Origin: DATBHM01 sp036557505
GTDB taxonomy: Bacteria > Actinomycetota > UBA4738 > JACQTL01
Length of the DNA stretch: 19,617 bases
Reading direction: 5' to 3'
Assembly: GCA_036557505.1 (NCBI GenBank)
Contig: DATBHM010000233.1
Span: forward strand, 1 to 19,617
Under the pieces are notes generated by a model. The model searched no databases. It had not been told where the DNA came from and saw only the letters and a list, made by a program, of their open reading frames with translations. The position numbers and the translations under genes are program-made. Within the stretch, counting starts at the first letter, position 1; the number at the start of each line of letters is the position of its first letter. Shown piece after piece: positions 13,666 to 19,617 of the stretch.

Positions 13666-14601
13666 GTGACGGACGCGTCGGCCGGGGGTGCGCCTTCGAA
13701 GGTCGCGACCATGCGCGACGCGATCGCCGCGCACGTCCACGACGGCGACACGGTGGCGATCGAGGGGTTCACCCACCTCATCTGCTTCGCCGCCGGTCAC
13801 GAGATCATCCGGCAGGGCCGCAGGGACCTCACGCTCTGCCGCATGACGCCGGACGTGATCTACGACCAGATGATCGGCGCGGGCGTGGCGTCGGGGCTGG
13901 TGTTCTCCTGGCTGGGGAACCCCGGCGTCGGGTCGCTCCACGCCATCCGCCGGCTGATCGAGGCCGGGGCGCTGGAGATCGAGGAGTACTCGCACTACGG
14001 GATGGTGTCGCGGTACACGGCCGGGGCTTCGCGGTTGCCGTTCTTCCCGCTGCGGTCCTACGGGCACAGCGATCTCCCCACGGCGAACCCGCGGATCGTG
14101 CCGATCGCATCGCCGTACGACCCGTCCGACGTGGTGTACGCGGTGCCGCCGTTGAACCCCGAGGTCGCGATCGTGCACGCCCAGCGCGCCGACGCCGAGG
14201 GCAACACCCAGGTGTGGGGCCTGCTGGGGTGCCAGAAGGAGACCGCCTTCGCCTCCGATCGCGTGATCGTGGTGTGCGAGGACCTGGTCGATTCCACCGT
14301 GATCCGCGCCGACCCCAACCGGACGATCATCCCCGGGCTGATCGTGGACGCGGTGGTCGTGCAGCCCGGGGCGTGCCATCCGTCGTACGCGCAGGGGCAC
14401 TACGACCGCGACAACCAGTTCTACCGGGCGTGGGACGAGGTGGCGCGGGACCCCACACGACTGGACGGGTGGCTCCAGGAATGGGTATTCGGGCTGTCGA
14501 CGCACGACGAGTACCTGGCGAAGCTGGGCGACCGGTGGGGCGAGCTCTGCGAGGTCGGCGACGCACCGAGCGGCTCCGTCAATTACGGTCGGTACGCATG
14601 A
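13666..14601 (+). CDS. CoA-transferase subunit A (glutaconate CoA-transferase / IpdA-like), without a subunit B gene
   Basis: Predicted 311 residues from GTG 13666, four bases after the preceding stop. ATG 13711 has a better ribosome site (GAAGG, 8 bases) but would cut off the conserved SKVATM that begins the family domain. Visible family segments: MRDAIAAHVHDGDTVAIEGF (16-35), a glycine-containing GLVFSWLGNPGVGS, LEIEEYSHYGM (103-113), LPFFPLRSYGHSDL, and VAIVHAQRADAEGNTQVWG (167-185). This is the alpha half of family I CoA-transferases; in classical members the active-site Glu is on the beta half, which is not encoded in this window. The gene may need a partner encoded elsewhere, or be a hydrolase-like variant. 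It overlaps the next gene as ATGA, consistent with a shared catabolic pathway. Confidence 0.87.
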   Translation: MTDASAGGAPSKVATMRDAIAAHVHDGDTVAIEGFTHLICFAAGHEIIRQGRRDLTLCRMTPDVIYDQMIGAGVASGLVFSWLGNPGVGSLHAIRRLIEAGALEIEEYSHYGMVSRYTAGASRLPFFPLRSYGHSDLPTANPRIVPIASPYDPSDVVYAVPPLNPEVAIVHAQRADAEGNTQVWGLLGCQKETAFASDRVIVVCEDLVDSTVIRADPNRTIIPGLIVDAVVVQPGACHPSYAQGHYDRDNQFYRAWDEVARDPTRLDGWLQEWVFGLSTHDEYLAKLGDRWGELCEVGDAPSGSVNYGRYA

Positions 14602-15908
14602 GCCACGTGTTCTCGAGGTCCCCGCTGGAGCTGCCGGAGGCGGTTCGGGCTTCCGGGTCGTGGATCGAGGACGCCGACGGCAAGCGGTATCTCGACGCGG
14701 CCGGCGGGGCCATCGTCGTCAACGTCGGGCACGGCGACGAGTCGGTCCTCGCAGCGATGTCGGAGCAGGCCGGGCGGGTCGACTACGTGCACGGGACCCA
14801 ATTCACGACCGAGGTGCTCGAGGCGTACTGCGGCGAGCTGGCCGAGGTGCTGCCGTTCGACGACCCGTTCGTCTATCCGGTCAGCGGCGGCAGCGAGGCG
14901 GTCGAGACCGCGCTGAAGGTGGCTCGCGCGTATCACCTGGCGCGCGGGGAGGCCTCCAGGCATCGCGTGATCGCCCGCGGCGGCTCGTACCACGGCAACA
15001 CGCGCGGGGCGCTCGACGCGTCCGGGCGCGAGCCGCTCCGGCGACCGTACCTCCCGTGGCTCGGCCTCACGATGCACGTCCCGCCGCCGTACGAGTACCG
15101 CTGCACGCTCGACGGCCACCCGTCGGGGTGCGGCGCCGCCCATGCCGGGGAGCTGGACCGCGCCATCGTCGAGGCCGGTCCGGAGTCGGTGGCCGCGTTC
15201 ATCGCGGAGCCGGTCGCGGGCGCGACGCTCGGAGCGGCGGTTCCCCCCGACGACTACTGGCCGGCGATCGCGGACGTGTGCCGCCGGCACGGCGTCCTGC
15301 TGATCGCCGACGAGGTCATGACCGGCTTCGGCCGGACGGGGAGGTGGTTCGGCGTGGATCATTGGGACGTCCGGCCTGACATCCTCACGGCCGGGAAGGG
15401 CGCGGCCGGCGGATACTGGCCGCTCGGGCTGTGCGTCGCGAGCGGCGAGATCCACGAAACCGTTGCGGCGCAGGGGTTCGTGCACGGATTCACGTACTCC
15501 CACCACGCGGTCGGCGCCGCGGTCGGGCGCGCGGTACTGCACCGGCTCCGCGAGGGGAACCTCGTCGAACGCAGTCGCGAGCTTGGCGAGCGCCTGCTCA
15601 AGGACCTCACGACCGCCCTCAGCTCGTCACCCCACGTGGGCGACGTCCGGGGGCTCGGCACGATGATCGGCATGGAGCTCGTCGCCGAGCGCGCCGCCAA
15701 AGCGCCGTTCCTGCGCGCCGCGAAGGCAACCGAGCGCGTGATCGCCGCCGCGAAGGCCGGGGGCCTCCTCCTGTACCCGAGCACCGGCTGCGCCGACGGC
15801 ACGGCGGGCGATCTGGTGATGATCGGGCCGCCGTTCACCCTCACGGACGACGAGGCGGACCAGCTGGTCGAACGCACCGCGGCCGCCATCGGTACGCTCG
15901 CGGAGTGA
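14598..15908 (+). CDS. Class III (omega-amino acid) aminotransferase, second copy in operon
   Basis: Predicted 436 residues from ATG 14598, which overlaps the preceding stop. PLP features are intact: SGGSEAVETALKVAR (96-110), GGSYHGNTRGALDASGR (128-144), AEPVAGATLGAAVPP, LLIADEVMTGFGRTGRW with Asp238, and AGKGAAGGYWPLG with Lys267. A PPPYEYRC-CGAAH segment (about 162-182) is typical of the aspartate-aminotransferase-family/omega-amino acid:pyruvate group rather than of acetylornithine enzymes. It is clearly different from the aminotransferase two genes upstream (different length, active-site surroundings and N-terminus), so the operon likely removes two amino groups from one substrate or handles two substrates. 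The amino donor is not identifiable from sequence. A 19-base gap separates it from the deacetylase gene. Confidence 0.9.
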   Translation: MSHVFSRSPLELPEAVRASGSWIEDADGKRYLDAAGGAIVVNVGHGDESVLAAMSEQAGRVDYVHGTQFTTEVLEAYCGELAEVLPFDDPFVYPVSGGSEAVETALKVARAYHLARGEASRHRVIARGGSYHGNTRGALDASGREPLRRPYLPWLGLTMHVPPPYEYRCTLDGHPSGCGAAHAGELDRAIVEAGPESVAAFIAEPVAGATLGAAVPPDDYWPAIADVCRRHGVLLIADEVMTGFGRTGRWFGVDHWDVRPDILTAGKGAAGGYWPLGLCVASGEIHETVAAQGFVHGFTYSHHAVGAAVGRAVLHRLREGNLVERSRELGERLLKDLTTALSSSPHVGDVRGLGTMIGMELVAERAAKAPFLRAAKATERVIAAAKAGGLLLYPSTGCADGTAGDLVMIGPPFTLTDDEADQLVERTAAAIGTLAE

Positions 15909-15927
15909 ACGCCACCCCGAGCGGCCG

Positions 15928-17019
15928 GTGAGCGACCGGGTCGCGCTCGTCGTCACGCCGGAGGCCCGGGGGTACGACCACGGCCCGCAGCACCCCCTTC
16001 GCCCCGACCGCGTCCTGCTGACCTGGGACCTCATCCGGGCGTACGGGATCGACCAACGCGCCAACGTCGACGGAGTGGCCGGACGCGTGGCCACGGACGA
16101 CGAGATCGGGCTCGTGCACACCGAGGAGTTCGTCGACGCCACCAAGCGGGCCGGACACGGCGAGGACGGCAACTGGTCGCGCTACGGCTACGGGCCGGGC
16201 GACAACCCGATCTTCCGCAACATGCACGAGGCCGCCGCAGCGGTAGCCGGCGCGTCGATCGTGGCAGCGGAGAAGGTGACCAACGGTGAAGCGGAGCACG
16301 CATTCAACGCGGCCGGGGGCCTCCACCACGCGATGCCCGACCGCGCGAGCGGCTTCTGCGTGTACGACGACCCCGCGATCGCCATCCGGTGGATGCTGGC
16401 CAACGGGGTCGAGCGCGTCGCGTACGTCGACGTCGACGTCCACCACGGCGACGGCCCCCAGGCGATCTTCTACGACGACCCCCGCGTGCTGACGATCTCC
16501 ATCCACGAGTCCGGCCGGTACCTGTTCCCCGGCACGGGATTCGAGAACGAACGAGGCCGCGGCGACGCGGAGGGCACGAAGGTCAACCTCCCGCTGCCGC
16601 CGAACACCGACGACGACGTCTGGCTGGAGGCGTTCCGGGGAACGGTCCCGGACCGGGTCCGGGCGTTCCGTCCGGACGTGCTCGTGACCCAGCTCGGGTG
16701 CGATACGCACGCCACCGACCCGCTCGCCCACCTCCGCCTCACCACCCGGGCCTACCGCGAGGCCGCGACCATCCTGCACGACCTGGCCCACGAGGCCGCC
16801 GGCGGCCGGTGGGTGGCAACCGGCGGCGGCGGGTACCAGTGGGCACGGGTCGTTCCCCGGGCCTGGACGATCTACTTCGCGGAGATGGCCGGCGCGACGG
16901 ACCTCCCCGACCGCGTGCCGGAGGCCTGGCACGAGGAGGCCGTGGCCCGGGCCGGCCGGGGTGTCCCGGACACGCTCACGGACACCGGCGCGGAGACGCC
17001 GGACCACGCGTGGTGGTGA
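15928..17019 (+). CDS. acuC: AcuC-type class I histone-deacetylase-fold deacetylase
   Basis: Predicted 363 residues from GTG 15928. All hallmarks of the zinc-dependent arginase/deacetylase fold are present: the His pair in GGLHHAM (His133, His134), metal ligands Asp170 and His172 in YVDVDVHHGDG, Asp259 in TQLGCDTHATDPLAH, and the transition-state Tyr303 in GGGGYQWARV. The FNAAGGLHHAM and FPGTGFENE contexts match the AcuC group better than acetylpolyamine amidohydrolases. Bacillus AcuC deacetylates a lysine on acetyl-CoA synthetase; here no such synthetase or acetyltransferase is adjacent. Removal of acetyl groups from an acetylated amine substrate of this operon is the other plausible role. 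It is followed by pyruvate kinase after 7 bases. Confidence 0.9.
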   Translation: MSDRVALVVTPEARGYDHGPQHPLRPDRVLLTWDLIRAYGIDQRANVDGVAGRVATDDEIGLVHTEEFVDATKRAGHGEDGNWSRYGYGPGDNPIFRNMHEAAAAVAGASIVAAEKVTNGEAEHAFNAAGGLHHAMPDRASGFCVYDDPAIAIRWMLANGVERVAYVDVDVHHGDGPQAIFYDDPRVLTISIHESGRYLFPGTGFENERGRGDAEGTKVNLPLPPNTDDDVWLEAFRGTVPDRVRAFRPDVLVTQLGCDTHATDPLAHLRLTTRAYREAATILHDLAHEAAGGRWVATGGGGYQWARVVPRAWTIYFAEMAGATDLPDRVPEAWHEEAVARAGRGVPDTLTDTGAETPDHAWW

Positions 17020-17026
17020 CGCCCTG

Positions 17027-18490
17027 GTGACGAACCTCGCTCCGATGGGCGCCGAGGAGCTGGACGCGGCACGCAGCAAGCTCATGTGCACGCTCGGTCC
17101 GGCCACCGCGGGCGTCGAGGCCGTCGTCGCCCTGGCCGACGCCGGCGCCGACATCTTCCGCGTGAACTTCTCGCACGGCTCCCTGCAGGACCATCGCAAC
17201 GCGGTCGAGGACGTCCGTGGTGCCGAGGCGAGGGTCGGGCGCCCGCTGGCGGTGCTGGCCGATCTCCCCGGCCCGAAGGTCCGATTGGGGGACCTCCCCG
17301 AGGGCAAGGTCGCGCTGAAGGCGGGGAACGAGTTCTCCCTCCGCTGCGTCGGCGACGGGGACGAGCCGGGCGACGAGCACGGCGCGTCGGTCACGTACGA
17401 CGGGCTCGCCGACGACCTCGCCGATGGCGACCGCATCCTCCTCGCCGACGGGGCGGTGGAGCTCGAGGTGTCCGGCATGGACGGCAGGACGGTGATCACG
17501 ACGGTGGTCCGGTCCGGTCGCGTCGGATCGGGTCAGGGGGTCAACGTCCCGGCGGAGAAGCTCGGGCTGCCGGGCGTCACCGACCGGGACCGAGAGGGCC
17601 TGGAGCACGCGCTGCGGCTCGGTGTCGACGGCGTCCTCCAATCGTTCGTCCGGAGCGCCTCGGACGTTGACCAGCTCCGGGCCCTGATGGGTTCCCGCCC
17701 GCTGCCGATCATGGCCAAGATCGAGACCGGCCCCGCGATCGCCGCCTACGACGACGTCCTGGCGACGGCCGAGGGGATCATGGTCGCCCGCGGGGATCTC
17801 GGGGTGGAGCTCCCCATGGAGGAGATCCCGATCCTCCAGAAGCGCCTGATCCGCCGGGCCCGCCGGCACGGCGTGCCGGCCGTGGTCGCCACGCAGATGC
17901 TCGAGTCGATGCAGCACGCCGAGCAGCCGACGCGGGCGGAGGTGACCGACTGCGCGAACGCCGTGCTCGACGGGGCCGACGCGGTGATGCTCTCGGCCGA
18001 GACCGCGGTGGGGGAGTACCCGGTCGAGGCCGCTCGGGCCGCCGCCCGCATCGCGGCGTACGCCGAACACCGTGGCCGCGCGTACCTGCAGCAGGGGCCC
18101 GGGTGCAGCCACGAGGACGCGGCCGGAGCCATCGCCCACGCGGCGGCGGACGTCGTGTCCCGCCACCCCGACGTCGTGGCGATCGCCTGCTACACGCGGA
18201 GCGGCGGAACGCCCCGACTGTTGGCGCGGGAGCGGCCCTCGGTCCCGATCTACGTGCTCGTTCCCGACGAGCGGGTCCGCCGGCGGCTCTGCGTGATCTG
18301 GGGGATCCAGCCGCTCGCGGCGGAGGTGCCGCAGAACACGGACGAGATGATCCAGCGCATGGACCGGGCCCTCGTCGAGCGGGGCCTCGCCCGGGACGGT
18401 CAGGCGGTGGTCATGGTCGCGCCCGCGCCGCTCGGCCGTGCGCACACCAACCTGCTCAAGATCCACCGCCTCGGAACCCCGGCGGACTGA
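17027..18490 (+). CDS. pyk: Pyruvate kinase
   Basis: Predicted 487 residues from GTG 17027 (ATG 17045 would give 481; neither has a good ribosome site). It converts phosphoenolpyruvate and ADP to pyruvate and ATP. Signatures: CTLGPAT (21-27), FRVNFSHG with Arg45 and Asn47, ADLPGPKVRLGD (79-90), SFVRSASDV (206-214), the catalytic Lys231 in MAKIETGPAI, metal-binding MVARGDLGVELP (252-263), ATQMLESM (288-295), and PTRAEVTDCANAVLDGADAV followed by MLSAET. The C-terminal alpha/beta domain (about 365-487) is complete. The sequence is somewhat divergent (FRVNFSHG for the usual ARLNFSHG, LQSFVRS for ALSFVRS), but every catalytic residue I can check is kept. It is the last gene of the catabolic run, an unusual place for a glycolytic enzyme, and may be a second, specialised copy. 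Confidence 0.93.
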   Translation: MTNLAPMGAEELDAARSKLMCTLGPATAGVEAVVALADAGADIFRVNFSHGSLQDHRNAVEDVRGAEARVGRPLAVLADLPGPKVRLGDLPEGKVALKAGNEFSLRCVGDGDEPGDEHGASVTYDGLADDLADGDRILLADGAVELEVSGMDGRTVITTVVRSGRVGSGQGVNVPAEKLGLPGVTDRDREGLEHALRLGVDGVLQSFVRSASDVDQLRALMGSRPLPIMAKIETGPAIAAYDDVLATAEGIMVARGDLGVELPMEEIPILQKRLIRRARRHGVPAVVATQMLESMQHAEQPTRAEVTDCANAVLDGADAVMLSAETAVGEYPVEAARAAARIAAYAEHRGRAYLQQGPGCSHEDAAGAIAHAAADVVSRHPDVVAIACYTRSGGTPRLLARERPSVPIYVLVPDERVRRRLCVIWGIQPLAAEVPQNTDEMIQRMDRALVERGLARDGQAVVMVAPAPLGRAHTNLLKIHRLGTPAD

Positions 18491-18499
18491 CGACCGCCG
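18480..18499. terminator. GC hairpin across the pyruvate kinase stop, between convergent genes
   Basis: CGGCGG (18480-18485) and CCGCCG (18494-18499) form a perfect 6-pair stem with an 8-base loop that contains the pyruvate kinase stop codon. Only 13 bases separate the two convergent stops. No T-tract follows, so termination may be weak or Rho-assisted. Confidence 0.3.
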
Positions 18500-18503
18500 A
18501 TCC

Positions 18504-19617
18504 TCAGCCGACCTGGAAATAGGTCCACCGGCCGTGGCCGGGGAGGTTCCCGCCCTTCCCGGTCCAGCGCAGCGTCACGCGGTAACGGACGTGCCGCACA
18601 ACTCCCGAGGTGAGGCCAAGCGCCACGTGACCGCGGTCGTTGAGGTTCACCACCTGGTGGAAGTAGGGGACCCAACGCCCCTTGCCCTTCCGCTGCCAGA
18701 CGAACGTGACCGTGCCGTCCGGCTGCGTGGGTCGCACGTAGGCCACGTACGTGGGGACGCCATGGGGCCCGAGGCCGATCATGTGGCCGCCACCGACCGC
18801 CGCGACGGCGACCTTCTGTGAGCCGGACCTGACGCTCACGAAGCAGTTGTCGTCCGACAGCGCGGAGTACAAGGTGTTCCGCGCGGGCCGGACATGGAGT
18901 TTGGCGACGTGCGTCTTCGGATCCGGCTCGACCGCCCCGATCGGCTTGGGGGTCCCGCCCGGACGGCGGGAGAAGAACCGCACCACCGCTCCCGGCGAGA
19001 ACCGTCCGAGATGGACCCTGAGATTCACGAACTGGCCGAAGCGGACGGAGTGGTTTGACACCTTGAAGCTCATCGCCGTGGGATCGCGCGGCGTCTGGAT
19101 CTTAATGGTGACCTTGGCCGGGGTGCTCGTCAGGATGCCGTCCGACGCCCGGTACGTGAACCGGTCGGTCGCGTTGCACACGCCCGCGTCCGGCACGTAG
19201 TCGAACGACCCGTCGGCGTTGAGGGCCACGGTCCCCTCCTTGGGCGGTGCGGCCGTGTGGGCCGTCAGGTGATCGCCGTCGGGATCGGTGTCGTTGGCGA
19301 GCACCCCGGGGGCGTCGACGGACAGCTGGGGTCCCTGGACCAGCGGCATGAACGTGTAGTGATTGTCCGCCGCGGACGGCGCCTCGTCGGAGTGCACCGT
19401 GATGGTCGCGGTGGTGGGATCGGACGTCCCGCCCTGGCCGTCGTCCGCCTGGTACGTGAAATGGTCCTTGCCGAAGAACCCCGCCCCGGGGGTGTACGTG
19501 AACGACCCGTCCGTGTGGAGGTCCAGGGTCCCGTGGGACACGCCGGTGAGCGGATCCGCCGACAGCGTGTCGCCGTCGGGGTCGGTGTCGTTGGCCAGAA
19601 CGCCGTGGGCGGCGCCC
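18504..19617 (-). CDS. Large cell-surface protein with tandem cadherin-like/Big_9 repeats, N-terminus beyond window
   Basis: The frame is open from the right edge to TGA at 18504, giving the last 370 residues of a longer protein whose start lies outside. Two bacterial Ig/cadherin-like repeats are visible, each with VLANDTDPDGD, an N/H-T-DGSF-Y-P-AG segment and a closing D-FTY-A-DG-T strand (about residues 4-75 and 100-170 of the visible part). Two further beta-rich stretches follow: VRFGQFVNLRVHLGRF to about residue 265, and YVAYVRPTQPDGTVTFVWQR to the end (WTYFQVG). The Asp-rich loops are likely Ca2+ sites. There is no LPXTG motif or C-terminal anchor, so the protein is presumably secreted or held by an N-terminal part not seen. 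Such repeats occur in adhesins and large secreted proteins. Confidence 0.85.
   Translation of the reverse strand, partial: GAAHGVLANDTDPDGDTLSADPLTGVSHGTLDLHTDGSFTYTPGAGFFGKDHFTYQADDGQGGTSDPTTATITVHSDEAPSAADNHYTFMPLVQGPQLSVDAPGVLANDTDPDGDHLTAHTAAPPKEGTVALNADGSFDYVPDAGVCNATDRFTYRASDGILTSTPAKVTIKIQTPRDPTAMSFKVSNHSVRFGQFVNLRVHLGRFSPGAVVRFFSRRPGGTPKPIGAVEPDPKTHVAKLHVRPARNTLYSALSDDNCFVSVRSGSQKVAVAAVGGGHMIGLGPHGVPTYVAYVRPTQPDGTVTFVWQRKGKGRWVPYFHQVVNLNDRGHVALGLTSGVVRHVRYRVTLRWTGKGGNLPGHGRWTYFQVG

Noticed and set aside
12267..13781. Minus-strand open frame of 504 codons opposite the first aminotransferase
   Set aside because: Fully antisense to a gene with intact catalytic motifs and overlaps; low-complexity Arg/His-rich translation.
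16976..18466. Minus-strand open frame of 496 codons opposite pyruvate kinase
   Set aside because: Antisense shadow of a clear enzyme; no recognisable motif or start context.
1..19617. tRNA/rRNA genes, CRISPR arrays, insertion sequences, attachment sites
   Set aside because: No cloverleaf-like gaps, no regularly spaced repeats and no transposase or integrase motifs were seen; nearly all sequence is accounted for by protein genes.

Overview
The window looks like a chromosomal stretch from a high-GC (about 70% by eye), GTG-start-rich bacterium, most likely an uncultured member of the Actinomycetota. The composition, the Tat/lipoprotein signals, the solute-binding lipoprotein and the actinobacterial-looking enzymes point that way; no marker gene allows a finer placement. 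I see no rRNA, tRNA, CRISPR array, transposase or phage gene. Coding density is very high, and the longest gap between genes is 301 bases.

Left part (1-7198). A Tat-exported alkaline-phosphatase-superfamily lipoprotein runs off the left edge on the minus strand. A divergent intergenic region follows, then two overlapping plus-strand genes: a Leu/Ile/Val-type solute-binding lipoprotein and an unrecognised two-anchor membrane protein. Facing them is a minus-strand operon of three genes joined by 4-base ATGA overlaps, in transcription order: a membrane-anchored, apparently dead relative of the phosphatases; a DUF318/UPF0718 (YcgR-like) permease with a CxCG motif; and its usual companion, a TIGR03943/DUF1980 (YcgQ-like) protein.

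Middle (7399-10534). A small cupin (plus) converges on a fumarylacetoacetate-hydrolase-fold protein (minus) whose metal-binding residues are largely replaced. Upstream of the latter lies a second, complete Tat/lipoprotein phosphatase.

Right part (10750-18490). Six plus-strand genes lie head to tail with overlaps or short gaps: a glutamate-semialdehyde-dehydrogenase-like aldehyde dehydrogenase, an ornithine/GABA-type class III aminotransferase, a lone CoA-transferase subunit A, a second class III aminotransferase, an AcuC-type deacetylase and a pyruvate kinase. This looks like an amino-acid/amine catabolic operon tied to central carbon metabolism. A multi-domain surface protein with cadherin-like repeats converges on it and runs off the right edge.

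The most striking observation concerns the three phosphatase-fold proteins (1-1452, 5810-7198, 8798-10534). The block that forms the C-terminal end of PafA-type alkaline phosphatases, with the last metal-binding His, the GPG motif and the D-x-APT motif, lies at their N-terminus, ahead of the nucleophile block. This indicates a circular permutation of the fold. One of the three has lost every recognisable catalytic residue and is embedded in the permease operon, suggesting a non-enzymatic extracytoplasmic partner for that transporter.
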